A stretch of DNA of 48,257 nt from Pirellulales bacterium (GCA_036267355.1 DATAWG010000055.1:1-48257); one strand, 5' to 3'. Shown: positions 17,829 to 27,376, numbered from the stretch's first letter. A program made the numbers and translations. The notes: generated by a model from the sequence alone, not told the origin.

Positions 17829-20178
17829 AGGTGATGGTTTGCATGGATTTGCCTTGGGGAATTTCGAACCGCAGCAGCAGTTCCGACTCTTTCGACTTGG
17901 CCGACGACGGCCGCAGCACGGTGTGAACAGCCGGGACCATTATCCGCAAGTCGCTGGTTTTATATTGCCGCGGCGATTCGCGATCGATCCGGCCGGTCAG
18001 CGCGCGGAACCAGAGCGTGCGCTCGCTCGGCGCGGTGAATGAAAACGTGCGGCTCAGCAGCGGGTTCTTGCCCGACGTGTCGGCCGTCGAGCGGTCTTCG
18101 ATTTCGATCTCGCCGCTCCGGTACATGAATGTCGGAATCGCCGCGTCGTCCATGTAATAGCCTTTGAACCGATAGCCGTGGTTCTTGGGATAGAGCGGAT
18201 CGGGATCGACCGGATGTTGTTGGTTTGTCGTCGGCCGCGGCGGCCAGGCGGATTTTTCGTCCGGCAAATCGAGGAACGAAACGTCCTGCGCGAGTTGAAC
18301 GAATCGGCTTGCCGGTTGAAACGAGCCCGATCCTTGGCCGCTGCGATCGACATGGATAAAGTCGCCATGCCAGAGGGCTGTCAGCGTTCCATTTTGGGCG
18401 TTGAAGGCGTAGCTCAGCTTGTCGGGAAAACCGACGGCGATGCCGCGATAGCCGGCCACGCCGCTGCGGCCGCGATAGGTTCGCGCCGCACCCGTCACGT
18501 CGAGCTTGGTGTCGACGCGGCGGATTCCCGACGGATCCTCGGCCGAGGTGCCGAGCGAAAGGAAATACCAGATGGCATCGATTTGCGCATGCGTATCGCC
18601 GTCCAGAATCGTCTTTTGCACTGCTTTTTCGGCCGGCCAGCCGAGCGGCATCACGATTCGGGGGCGATAGCCGCTCGGGTTGACCAGGAAGTGATAAAAC
18701 CAACTCGGCTTCAACCGCTGGTAGGCGAGGAGCAGGTCCATGCCCTGGTAGTTCGGCGACGCCTTGCCGTTGAAATTGTGGCAAGCGACGCAGTACAAGC
18801 CTTTGTCGCCCATCAACTCGCGGCCGGCCACGCGCAGCTCTTTCGCTCGATCGCGGTCGTGTTCGTTTTCACTGTTCGGCAACGGCAGATCGACGCGCGA
18901 GACGGCATCAAGCCGATCGAACAAGTCGGGCAATCGCCGCAGATTCGGCTCTCCGAATTGAGGCATCCGCGTGAACATATACGGCCGGGCGGTTTCGCCG
19001 TCGAAGAGAATTTTCTTGATCCAAATCGTTTTCAGCTTCGCTCCCACAAGCGTCAGCGGTGGCGGAATGCGGGCATCGTCGCCCAGGTTCCTTTCGCTCG
19101 TCTGGAACAGCGCGTTTCTCTCGGCCGCGATCCCGCCGTAGCCGCCGCGAACGTGGCACGCGATGCAGTTGAAGGAAGTGAGCGTCATGGCGACTTGCGT
19201 TTCGTCCGACGCCGGTTCGGCCTGCGCCGTGAGCGCGGAGCGGATGGCGCGCGTTTGCTCGTCGCTCAAGTTGAACCGCGGGCTTTTCCCCGGCATTTTG
19301 GCGAGGCAGCCGCGGGTCGCATTCAAGCTCGCCATCGGGCTGGCCCACCGCGCCGCCGTGTCGCCCAGCTTGTGGCATGCGCTGCAATTGAATTGCTGGA
19401 AATATTTTTGGCCCTCGGCCGCCAGCTTGTCGTGCCGCGGCATGACGGGCACCGTTGCGTCGCCACTGCCGAGCCCAAGACCACTGCCGAGCCCAAGCCC
19501 ACTGCCGAGCCCACTGCCGAGCAAATAACTGGCGATCTGGCGGGCCTCGACGGGCGTTAGCTTCATGTCGGGCATCCGACCCGACGGGCGGACGTGCAGC
19601 GGCTGGAACAAGAAATCGGACAGCGATGTCAGGCCATATTTCGCCGCTACGTGTTCCAAGTTCACCACGCCTTCGCGCATCGTTTCGTGCCCGGTGTCGC
19701 CGCGCGGCGAATGGCAGGCGATGCAGCCGACGGTGTGAAATAATTCCTTTCCGGCAGCCGCATCCTCGCCACGAACGGCACCTGACTCGAACTTGTGCGG
19801 CGATTGGGCGACGAGAAACTGGACGATGGCGTAGGCGATCGCCCGGCGCTGCTCCGCCGGCTCGGCCATCAGCAGATCGGGCATCGTCGTGCCGACGTGG
19901 GCCTCCGAAGGCTGGGCAATGAACCGCGCAAGAAAATCTGGCGAGATTCGCGAACCCACGTCGGCAAGATCCGGCGCCATTCGAGCGGTCAGCCGCGATT
20001 GTTTGCTGCGCGCATGGCAGGCGGTGCACCGCAATTCATTGAGCAGCAATTCGCCGACCTGCGGCTCTGAAAGCGGATGCTTGTTCGTCAACCCGAGAAC
20101 GACCGGCGCGGCGAAAGCCGCCCTGCCATCGAGCGCGAACAGAACCGCGGCAACGGCGATCCAACGCAATTTGTTCAC
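17812..20178 (-). CDS. Exported pentahaem cytochrome c with large C-terminal domain
   Basis: 788 residues with a signal peptide (cleavage after about AAFA, residue 24). Five CXXCH haem sites lie at Cys51 (CTACH), Cys152 (CIACH), Cys265 (CSACH), Cys338 (CIACH) and Cys463 (CVACH), with Met ligands plausible in TMPDLL, RMPDMKL and RMPQF. Residues about 221-239 are a Gly/Ser/Leu repeat (GSGLGLGSG) encoded by a short tandem DNA repeat. From about 560 on there is no haem site; this about 230-residue region (YRGIAVGFPDKLSYAFNA) is typical of planctomycete cytochrome-type proteins. It precedes and overlaps the propeller gene; together they look like a periplasmic dehydrogenase plus electron carrier. 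Confidence 0.85.
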   Translation of the reverse strand: MNKLRWIAVAAVLFALDGRAAFAAPVVLGLTNKHPLSEPQVGELLLNELRCTACHARSKQSRLTARMAPDLADVGSRISPDFLARFIAQPSEAHVGTTMPDLLMAEPAEQRRAIAYAIVQFLVAQSPHKFESGAVRGEDAAAGKELFHTVGCIACHSPRGDTGHETMREGVVNLEHVAAKYGLTSLSDFLFQPLHVRPSGRMPDMKLTPVEARQIASYLLGSGLGSGLGLGSGLGLGSGDATVPVMPRHDKLAAEGQKYFQQFNCSACHKLGDTAARWASPMASLNATRGCLAKMPGKSPRFNLSDEQTRAIRSALTAQAEPASDETQVAMTLTSFNCIACHVRGGYGGIAAERNALFQTSERNLGDDARIPPPLTLVGAKLKTIWIKKILFDGETARPYMFTRMPQFGEPNLRRLPDLFDRLDAVSRVDLPLPNSENEHDRDRAKELRVAGRELMGDKGLYCVACHNFNGKASPNYQGMDLLLAYQRLKPSWFYHFLVNPSGYRPRIVMPLGWPAEKAVQKTILDGDTHAQIDAIWYFLSLGTSAEDPSGIRRVDTKLDVTGAARTYRGRSGVAGYRGIAVGFPDKLSYAFNAQNGTLTALWHGDFIHVDRSGQGSGSFQPASRFVQLAQDVSFLDLPDEKSAWPPRPTTNQQHPVDPDPLYPKNHGYRFKGYYMDDAAIPTFMYRSGEIEIEDRSTADTSGKNPLLSRTFSFTAPSERTLWFRALTGRIDRESPRQYKTSDLRIMVPAVHTVLRPSSAKSKESELLLRFEIPQGKSMQTITYELLH
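19450..19525. repeat. Short tandem repeat encoding a GSGLGLG linker
   Basis: Repeats of a CACTGCCGAGCCCAAG-like unit, in near-perfect and shortened forms, lie in frame in the cytochrome gene between haem 2 and haem 3. The unit codes for Gly-Ser-Gly-Leu. Copy number is likely variable between strains by slippage. Confidence 0.7.
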
Positions 20179-20313
20179 TGGAAATATCTCACTCGGCGAG
20201 AGAAATGCGAATCAGGGCGGCTGCGGCGAGGTTGCATGAATTCGTCGCGGGCGCCCATACGGGCGGCGATGAATCCGCCTGCCGGCCCCAGCAATGATGA
20301 CACCCCGGGCCGG

Positions 20314-20880
20314 TCAATTCAACGATGGATCGGCGGGCACGTTTTTGATCCGCAGGGCCGAGAGCATTTTCAGGCCGTAGATTTGCCGCGTCAGTTGCGC
20401 CCAGATGTCGTAGGGGCCTTCGAAGATTTGCTCGGCCGTGGCGGGGGTGATGAGCCACGAATCTTCGCGCATTTCCGATTCCAGTTGCCCCGGCCCCCAG
20501 CCGGCGAAGCCGATGAAGAACCGCGCCGGGTCTTCCCCTTTCGAGATCAGCTTTTCGAGATTTTCCGGGTCGGAACAAAAATAAACGCCCGGCACGAGCT
20601 CGATTTCGCCGAGCGCGGGGTCGCGATGGATGGCCATCAGCGGCCCGCGGCATGGCCCGCCAAGATGGATCAGTCCCGTGCTCGGGCAAGGGGCTTCGCT
20701 CACCTGTTTCCACGCTTCGGACACGCTCGTCTTCGTCGGCCGATTGAGCACCAGCCCCATCGCCCCTTCATCGGAATGCCGAATGATGAGCACCACCGAG
20801 CGCGCAAAATTCGGTTCCAACAATTCTCGCGAGGCGACCAGAAATTGCCCATCCAGCGACATAACGTCTTGCTCCACCAT
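20314..20880 (-). CDS. YqgE/AlgH family protein (DUF179)
   Basis: 188 residues, the usual length. Characteristic segments: LDGQFLVASRELLEPNFARS (N-terminus), VVLIIRHSDEGAMGLVLNRP, HLGGPCRGPLMAIH and FIGFAGWGPGQLESEMRE, followed by W with hydrophobic neighbours. The family is widespread and cytosolic; its biochemical role is not firmly established, although AlgH has been linked to alginate regulation in Pseudomonas. A second in-frame ATG at 20862 is an alternative start. It is 135 bp downstream of the cytochrome gene start, transcribed the same way. Confidence 0.9.
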   Translation of the reverse strand: MVEQDVMSLDGQFLVASRELLEPNFARSVVLIIRHSDEGAMGLVLNRPTKTSVSEAWKQVSEAPCPSTGLIHLGGPCRGPLMAIHRDPALGEIELVPGVYFCSDPENLEKLISKGEDPARFFIGFAGWGPGQLESEMREDSWLITPATAEQIFEGPYDIWAQLTRQIYGLKMLSALRIKNVPADPSLN

Positions 20881-21017
20881 TATTAAACGCCCGCGCCTCG
20901 CGATTGTAAAGCCGGCGGATGCGAGGAGGAGCGACCGCCGCTTACGGCCGATCGCCGCTCACAACCGACCGCCGCTGCCGATCCGCAAGAGATTAACGCG
21001 TGCCGCCGCTGAACTTT

Positions 21018-22094
21018 TTATATTTGGCGTGGCTGCCGTTGGCCGGCCGTTGCCAGCGCGCCAATCTCTGAAACATCGTAGCCTGGCAGGTCTTCGATCA
21101 AGCGGCGATATTCGGGGGAACGCACCGTTTGCACCAAGGCACGAAGACGAGGATCGACGCTTGCCGCGGACGTGAAACACAAATCATAGGCTTCCTCGCG
21201 AACCGCTAGGAAATCGAGCCCCGCGTCGTCGCTCACGAGGCGCACGCAAATTCCCACGTCGGCCCAGCCGCCACACACGGCCTCGGCGACCCCGCGATGA
21301 CTGCGTGCGATGTGCTTCGCCGCGCGGTTGCCGAGCAATTTAGCCAAGAGCTCTCCGGCGGCGGAGCCCGGTTCGCGGCCGACCCAATTCAGCCGGCCTT
21401 CGATCGCTTGCTGCACGGACCCGACTCGCCGGCTCGGGGCAACGGCCAGCCCCTCTTGCCAGAACGCGGTCCGAAGAAGGCAAAACGAATCGTCCAAAGC
21501 ACGAGCCGCGGCGGCGGAATTGCAGCCGTCGTGGCCACGCTCTTCCAAATGCACGCCGGCGACGTGAATCAACCCTCGTGCCAGCAGCGACAGCGCTTCG
21601 CCGCTGCTGCGTTGCAACGCGATCGCGTGAAAACCACTCTGTCGCTCATATTCGCTGATCAGAATGCATAAGGCCGGATCGCAAGAGGCAATGACCAACA
21701 CTTCGGACGGGGCGACATTGCTGCGGCGCTCGAACAGCCCATCGTGGAACACGCCGTCGTGCGGTCGAGGCATGCACGTCGTCTCGCTTGGATAAACGAG
21801 CGTCCGCCCGGCGACGCTGGCATGCCACCAACGGCACGGTTCTCCTCTCGGTGACCACGCCCAGTTTCCACCATCCGAGCCCAGGGTGCCCAATGAGAAA
21901 AGTTCTTCAACCTGACACTCGAATGCGCGGGCCAGCGAGAGCACGGCCACCGCGGAAGGCACCAGTCTTCCGGTTTCAATGGCGCTGATTCCGGTTCGCG
22001 AAATGCCAGCCTGCGCCGCCAACTCCTCTTGAGACCAGCCGCGCGCGAGCCGCCGGGCCCGTACTCGATTTCGAACGTTTCGTTCGTCGGCCAT
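21018..22094 (-). CDS. XRE-type regulator with periplasmic-binding-like domain
   Basis: 358 residues. Residues about 8-60 form a helix-turn-helix (RRLARGWSQEELAAQAGISR, then TGISAIETGRLVPS). After a linker, about 150-345 resembles the PBP-like ligand domain found fused to XRE or MerR-type HTH in molybdate-type regulators (EVLVIASCDPALCILISEYE, then GLIHVAGVHLEE and AVCGGWADVGICVRL). It probably senses a small molecule or oxyanion. The start at 22094 is decided by a GAGGAAC Shine-Dalgarno eight bases upstream; an upstream ATG at 22136 lacks one. It is divergent from the outer-membrane-like gene at 22469, which it may regulate. Confidence 0.8.
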   Translation of the reverse strand: MADERNVRNRVRARRLARGWSQEELAAQAGISRTGISAIETGRLVPSAVAVLSLARAFECQVEELFSLGTLGSDGGNWAWSPRGEPCRWWHASVAGRTLVYPSETTCMPRPHDGVFHDGLFERRSNVAPSEVLVIASCDPALCILISEYERQSGFHAIALQRSSGEALSLLARGLIHVAGVHLEERGHDGCNSAAAARALDDSFCLLRTAFWQEGLAVAPSRRVGSVQQAIEGRLNWVGREPGSAAGELLAKLLGNRAAKHIARSHRGVAEAVCGGWADVGICVRLVSDDAGLDFLAVREEAYDLCFTSAASVDPRLRALVQTVRSPEYRRLIEDLPGYDVSEIGALATAGQRQPRQI

Positions 22095-22468
22095 GAATTG
22101 TTCCTCGACAAAGTCGGCCCACAACCCCGAGGCCAATCGCCAACGATGATCCGAGCTAAAAGATATCGTTGTCGCGCAACTCGCACAGCGTAATAAAAAT
22201 GCCGATGGTGGCCGACATTACTATAGCAACCACTGTCAGAATCATGTCAGGCGTGCGGGATGGCCTGCTCGATCGGGCCGTTAAAGTTTGCCCAGTTTTA
22301 TGAGAATGCTCGGGGGTAGCAAAATTCATGGCCCGCGAAACGCAGCACGTTGAAGCATGAACTCCGGCAGTTGGAGTTCACGCTTCAGCGTGCTGCCGGA
22401 CAGAGTAGATACAACGGTTCGGAAAGTCGGACAGCCCCCCGGCCGGGTCCACCTTCAGGAAACTTGCG
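22095..22468. promoter_or_regulatory. Divergent intergenic region between regulator and OMP-like gene
   Basis: 374 bp without a gene, between two divergent start codons, so it should hold both promoters. AT-rich parts occur at 22185-22205 and 22295-22330 (e.g. AAAATTCATG). The inverted repeat at 22342-22396 occupies its downstream part. No clear operator was identified. Confidence 0.4.
22342..22396. repeat. Inverted repeat, family R6 (24-bp arms)
   Basis: Left arm 22342-22365 (GCAGCACGTTGAAGCATGAA start) and right arm 22373-22396 pair at 22 of 24 positions, the two exceptions being G:U-compatible. Loop of only seven bases, so it would form a strong RNA hairpin 70 bases upstream of the gene at 22469. 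Confidence 0.85.
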
Positions 22469-23464
22469 ATGTTGAATATCAAAGCCTCATTTCTTTGGAC
22501 GCTCGTCGCGGTTGTCGCGCTCGCTTGCGCGACGACCGCCGCTTACGCCGATGAAGCCACGCCGCCAAGCGTCCCGCCTGATCCGATGGAAATCGCCGCA
22601 CCGTCGCTCGCCGGGAATTACTGCTGTCCGCGGCAAGATTGTCTTGAAGATCTTACGCTTTGGAATTTCTTTTCGGCCGGCTGGGATGACGCGTGGGCCA
22701 AGCGGGAACGAGAGACCGGAACACCCGACTTCGCATTGCTTCGCGTTCAGACGAATTTCATGGAACGCGAATTCCGCGTAAACGCGTTCGGAGAAGAGAA
22801 CATCAATAGTCCGAAGATCAAGAATCTGACGGATGTCGACGATTTGATCGCCTGGAGTTTCAATCGCCGATTCATGATCTCGGTCACCGATGCCTACGAG
22901 TGGATCGATCCGCGAACCGGCACGAGAGAAGGTGGTGGATTACCGGGCATCGCAGGCCGATTTCAATTGGTCGACACCGAATCGTCTTCCTATTCGCTCA
23001 ATGTCAAAGCACAGTCGGCTAACCCCGAAGTCGGTGTCACCCAGACGACGCTCAGCTACGGAATCGCCGGTTTTGAAGACCTTGCCTACTGGTTCAACTT
23101 GAACCGCGTCGGCCTGTATTACAGCTGCTTGTTCGATAGCTACACGGGACCGGCCGCCGCCGGCACGAAAACAAGCGACGTGCAGTACGACGTGACCGTC
23201 GCCAAAACAATTACCGCCGCCGACACGCCGCTCTTTGGAGCGCTGACCATGTTCGCGGAAACCTTCGCCCAAACCGATCTTGATGGGAGCCACGACGGGC
23301 GGACCATTGTGAGCATCACGCCGGGCGTCCGATTCAATTTGGGACAGCTTGAATGCATCAAGATGGGATCCGGCAACTGGATCCTGCTTGGTGTGGACCT
23401 TCCAGTTTCCGACTATCATCCCTGGGACGAAATCTACCGGCTAACCTACATCAAGAATTTCTAG
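22469..23464 (+). CDS. Exported hypothetical, outer-membrane beta-barrel-like
   Basis: 331 residues. Signal peptide with hydrophobic 8-24 and AYADE cleavage region. The mature part has alternating strands with aromatic girdle residues and short Gly/Asp turns (FALLRVQTNFMEREFRVNAF, YSLNVKAQSANPEVGVTQTT, GVRFNLGQLECIKMG), ending in YRLTYIKNF with a terminal Phe typical of barrel proteins recognised by BamA. Planctomycetes encode many such unclassified proteins. A CAGGAAAC ribosome-binding-like site precedes the ATG. It follows a divergent XRE/PBP regulator. Confidence 0.65.
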   Translation: MLNIKASFLWTLVAVVALACATTAAYADEATPPSVPPDPMEIAAPSLAGNYCCPRQDCLEDLTLWNFFSAGWDDAWAKRERETGTPDFALLRVQTNFMEREFRVNAFGEENINSPKIKNLTDVDDLIAWSFNRRFMISVTDAYEWIDPRTGTREGGGLPGIAGRFQLVDTESSSYSLNVKAQSANPEVGVTQTTLSYGIAGFEDLAYWFNLNRVGLYYSCLFDSYTGPAAAGTKTSDVQYDVTVAKTITAADTPLFGALTMFAETFAQTDLDGSHDGRTIVSITPGVRFNLGQLECIKMGSGNWILLGVDLPVSDYHPWDEIYRLTYIKNF

Positions 23465-23735
23465 GCTCGTGGTTCGCACGGCCGTCGGTCACGGCGTCTT
23501 CGGCCGCAACGGCCTAGAAATCGTGACGTTCCGGTCCTGGCAATCCGTCGGCCCAACGCCCCATGGGGCGCCGTTCCAGCGCGGCTGCGCTACGGCTCCG
23601 CTGCCGATCGCAATCGAAATCTTTTTCGCGAATGGCGCTGCCGCGACTCAAATCCGCCGTACGCTGCACGAAAGGCATGCTCTCGTATATCATGATCTCA
23701 CGGGCACCAGGGGACGTCTTTCAATCGAGCCGCCG

Positions 23736-26700
23736 ATGGTCGGGATTCCGTTCGAGTTTGACGCTCCCGGCTGGCTGGTGCTGCTCGGTGCAGTGCCGCT
23801 CGTGTGCTTGTTCAGCTATCGAAGCCTGGCGGCGCTTGGCCCTGTGCGGCGAGTCGTTGCGATTGCCGGCCGGTCGTTGGTTCTGGTGCTGGTGATCTTC
23901 GCGATCGCCGATTTGCAGTGGAAGCAGACCGGCGATCGACTGACAGTGATCTTTCTTTTCGACCGTTCGCTGAGCATTCCGGAGCAGCTTCAACCGGTGA
24001 TGGCGGAATATGCGCGGCAAGAAATTGCCATGCACCGCGGCGATTCTCGACGCGATCTGGCGGGGGCAATCGTCTTCGGGGGCGATGCGGCGGTCGCATA
24101 TCCTCCCAGTGCCGACGATATTTCGCTCGCCTACGATCAGGAAACCCGCGTCGACCGCGAGCACACCAACATCGCGGCAGCGATTCGTCTGGCGCAAGCG
24201 GCATTTCCCGGCGACACGGCGCGCCGCATCGTCGTGCTGACGGATGGCAATGCCAATCTCGGCGACACGCTCGAGCAGGCCCGAGCGTTGTCGGCATCCG
24301 GCGTCGGAATCGACGTGGTGCCGATCCGCTACCGGCGGCGGAACCAGGTGTTGGTCGAGAAGATCGCGGTGCCGCCGGATGTCCGCCGCGGGCAGCCCTT
24401 CGACCTGCGGATCGTGCTAAACAACACGACGCCGGCCGGAGCCGACGAGAAACCGCGAACCGGCCGGCTCAAGATTACCCGCAAGACGCGCGACGAAGAG
24501 CGCGTCTTGGCAGACGAGCCAATCACGGTCGCGGCGGGGAAACGGGTTTTCGTGCGTCGCGAACAAGTCGAGGCACCCGACTTCTACACCTACCAAGCCG
24601 AGTTCATCCCGGACGATGCCGCGCTCGACCCCATTACGCAGAACAAGCGCGCCACCGCATTCACCGATGTCCGTGGGCAAGGCGAAGTGCTCGTGATCGA
24701 AGACCCGAACGACCGGGGCCACCTCGATTTCTTGGCCGACCGTTTGCGCCACGAGAATCTTCGAGTGACGCTGCAATCGTCGCGCGAAACGTTCGCGTCG
24801 CTCGCCGATCTACAGCCCTACGATACGGTGGTGCTGGCCAATGTCTCGCGCGACGATTTCACCGAAGAGCAGCTGAAAATGCTCGCCGGAAACACCGAGC
24901 AATTGGGCGCCGGCCTGGTGATGCTGGGCGGCCCGAACAGCTTCGGCGCCGGCGGGTGGGCCAACACCGCGATCGAATCCGCGATGCCGGTCGATTTTCA
25001 AATCAAGAACGCCAAGGTGATGCCGGTCGGGGCACTGGCCCTGTTGATCGATCGTTCGGGTTCGATGACCGGCGAAAAGCTGACGATGGCCAAAACGGCG
25101 GCAATCGCTGCCAGCGAAGTGCTGGCCGACACCGACTATATCACCGTGGCGACGTTCGATTTCGAGCCGCACCTGATCGTCCCGATCGTCAAGAAAGGGG
25201 CGTCGCGCTCGATCAGATCGCGGATCAACGGGATCGACGCCGATGGCGGCACCAACATGCGGCCCGGCATCTTGATGGTCCACGATCAGCTCATGCGCGT
25301 CGATGACGCGGCGACCCGGCATATCGTAATCCTCACCGATGGCCTGACCGAGGGAACCAACTATCCGGAGTTGATCCAACAGTTGCGCAAGGAAGGCATT
25401 ACGGTATCCACCGTCGGCGTCGGCCCCGATGCCGATCTCAAGCTGCTCGATGAACTGGCGCGAATCGGGGGCGGGCATTTCTACGCGGCGAAAAGCCCGC
25501 GCATTCTGCCTCGCATTTTTCAAGATGAAGCACGCGTCGTGGCCCGGCCGCTTGTCTACGAGCACAAGCCGGGTTTTTCGCCGCGCGTGAATTTCCCACA
25601 CGAAATGATTCGCGGCCTTGGCGACGCATTTCCACCGCTCACCGGTTACGTGCGAACTCGGCTGAAAGACAGCCCGCTGGTGGAGCAGGCGCTCGTCAAT
25701 TCCGCGCCCGAAACCGACGCGAAATACAATACGCTGCTCGCCAGTTGGAACTACGGCCTGGGCAAGGCGGTCGCCTTCACGAGCGATGCCGGCCAGCGCT
25801 GGGCCACCGCTTGGACCGATTGGCCAGGCTACGAGAAATTCTTCAGCCAAGTCGTGCGCTGGTCGATGCGGCCCAACGGCGATCGCGGAAAATTCACGCT
25901 CACCACCGATCTCCAAGACGGCCGGGTGCGGCTCATCGTCACCGCCCTCGACCGAGACAACGATTTTCTCAATTTCCTCAATATGTCCGCCCGAGTGATC
26001 GGCCCCGACATGCAGCCGCTCGAGACAACGATCCGACAAATCGCCCCCGGACGGTATCTCGGCGAGTTCGACGCCAAGCAGGCCGGCAGCTACATGCTGA
26101 TGGTGTCGCCCGGGCCGGGCAACCCGCCGATTTTGAGCGGCGTCGATGTTCCCTACTCGGCCGAGTATTTGGATCGCGAACCCAATGAAGAAATGTTCCG
26201 CGAGTTGGCGAGTTTGACGCCGCCGGGCGGAAAGCCGGGTATGCTGGTTCAAGACAGCCCATCCTCCGACGATTTTTCGCCCGACACCCGGTCGGCAGAG
26301 GCAGAGGCTGCCGCTGAGATCAAGAAATGGCTCGATTTCAACACGTTTCGTCACGACTTGCCGAAGGCGACGCATGTCTTCCCCGCGTGGCATCTGGCCG
26401 CGTTGGCGGCGGCGTTGCTGTTCCTGGCCGACGTTTTTGTTCGCCGGGTGCGAGTGGATGTTTCGTGGATTAGCCCGCTGGTCATGGCGGCGGTGCAAAA
26501 GTTTCGTCGCCGGCCGGCGCAATCGGTCTCGACGCCCGCCATGCTCCGCTTGCGCAATACCAAGCAAGTCGTGGCCGATTCGCTCGATCAACGTCGGATC
26601 GCGGCCCGATTCGAAGCGCCGAGCGTGCCGGATTTAAGTCCATCGCCCGAGGCCGATCGGCCACTTGAACCGGCTGCTGGATCGCAAGCCGGCAAGCCGG

Positions 26701-26846
26701 CAGCGCCGCGAATCGATGGCGAGCGGCCGGATGCAAACACGTATACCGGCCGGCTGTTGGCGGCAAAAAAGAAGGCCCTGGCTCAAATTCGCGATCGAGG
26801 ACCGAAAGACTCCGATGGCCCGCCCGATTCCGCGCCCTCGAATTGA
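23736..26846 (+). CDS. Large membrane VWA protein with GATase1-like domain
   Basis: 1036 residues. Two N-terminal membrane helices (about 12-26, 42-58) lead to a first VWA-like domain with VIFLFDRSLSIPEQ (metal site at about 76-80). A GATase1-like domain starts near 316 (GEVLVIEDPNDRG) with VVLANVSRDDFTEEQ and GAGLVMLGGPNSFGAGGW. A second VWA domain with a full MIDAS, LLIDRSGSMTGE, lies near 437, followed by a long beta-rich region and one helix near 883 (HLAALAAALLFLADVFV). The build is that of BatA/YfbK-type surface proteins. I placed the start at ATG 23736 because the frame upstream to 23469 is not protein-like. Partner proteins are unknown. Confidence 0.8.
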   Translation: MVGIPFEFDAPGWLVLLGAVPLVCLFSYRSLAALGPVRRVVAIAGRSLVLVLVIFAIADLQWKQTGDRLTVIFLFDRSLSIPEQLQPVMAEYARQEIAMHRGDSRRDLAGAIVFGGDAAVAYPPSADDISLAYDQETRVDREHTNIAAAIRLAQAAFPGDTARRIVVLTDGNANLGDTLEQARALSASGVGIDVVPIRYRRRNQVLVEKIAVPPDVRRGQPFDLRIVLNNTTPAGADEKPRTGRLKITRKTRDEERVLADEPITVAAGKRVFVRREQVEAPDFYTYQAEFIPDDAALDPITQNKRATAFTDVRGQGEVLVIEDPNDRGHLDFLADRLRHENLRVTLQSSRETFASLADLQPYDTVVLANVSRDDFTEEQLKMLAGNTEQLGAGLVMLGGPNSFGAGGWANTAIESAMPVDFQIKNAKVMPVGALALLIDRSGSMTGEKLTMAKTAAIAASEVLADTDYITVATFDFEPHLIVPIVKKGASRSIRSRINGIDADGGTNMRPGILMVHDQLMRVDDAATRHIVILTDGLTEGTNYPELIQQLRKEGITVSTVGVGPDADLKLLDELARIGGGHFYAAKSPRILPRIFQDEARVVARPLVYEHKPGFSPRVNFPHEMIRGLGDAFPPLTGYVRTRLKDSPLVEQALVNSAPETDAKYNTLLASWNYGLGKAVAFTSDAGQRWATAWTDWPGYEKFFSQVVRWSMRPNGDRGKFTLTTDLQDGRVRLIVTALDRDNDFLNFLNMSARVIGPDMQPLETTIRQIAPGRYLGEFDAKQAGSYMLMVSPGPGNPPILSGVDVPYSAEYLDREPNEEMFRELASLTPPGGKPGMLVQDSPSSDDFSPDTRSAEAEAAAEIKKWLDFNTFRHDLPKATHVFPAWHLAALAAALLFLADVFVRRVRVDVSWISPLVMAAVQKFRRRPAQSVSTPAMLRLRNTKQVVADSLDQRRIAARFEAPSVPDLSPSPEADRPLEPAAGSQAGKPAAPRIDGERPDANTYTGRLLAAKKKALAQIRDRGPKDSDGPPDSAPSN

Positions 26847-27376
26847 CGGCTGCTGACGCCCCGCGACGCCAGCAGTCCGCCTAAATCGTGCGGTGTGCCG
26901 TGCTCACTGCTCTGAGCGGGCTTGTGGAGTGGTGAGCTACATTGACCAAACTGTGCGCACGCAAAGCCGCAGGCATGGGATCCGGTAGTGGCGGATTGAG
27001 ATCGATCGTCCAATTTCCGAGAGGCCGTTGGTTGCATCCAGTTCACACGCGTTCTATTGGATGGACCAACATGGCTTTGCCCCAGCCCCGTTCACAGGGC
27101 TTCTCGCTGTTTCATCGTTAGCGTGCATGCCCTCCACCGGCTAAAGCCTCTACACCGAGAAGCCCCGTAAAACGGGGCTCATGAGGTGATCCTGACCCTG
27201 TTAACCCGCCGTAAACCGGCGGGCCTAGGACCGCTTCGCGGGAAGCCTCGTGAACGAGGCTGAATCGAGTGCAGCACACTCGTATGTCGTTGTCTCACTA
27301 CGTTGCCCAAACATCTGAAGCGGCGAGCCACTTCGCCGAAACATGCCCACGCAAAGCCGTGGGCATGGCACCTCCC
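26847..27376. repeat. 530-bp intergenic region with an array of short hairpins
   Basis: No gene fits. Perfect or near-perfect short hairpins are packed together: AGCCCCGTAAAACGGGGCT (27161-27179), CCCGCCGTAAACCGGCGGG (27205-27223), CCGCTTCGCGG (27231-27241), AGCCTCGTGAACGAGGCT (27244-27261), CGAGTGCAGCACACTCG (27266-27282) and a 10-bp stem with loop CAAAGC at 27342-27367. The 27244 element recurs identically at 31105-31122. A related GCACGCAAAGCCGCAGGCAT half-site is at about 26956. Confidence 0.75.

Noticed and set aside
23469-23735. An 89-codon upstream extension of the large VWA protein
   Set aside because: The frame is open but codon use and composition are not protein-like, and the conserved membrane start lies at ATG 23736.
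26847-27376. CRISPR-like array, because several hairpins are grouped
   Set aside because: The hairpins are different from each other and there is no repeat-spacer regularity.
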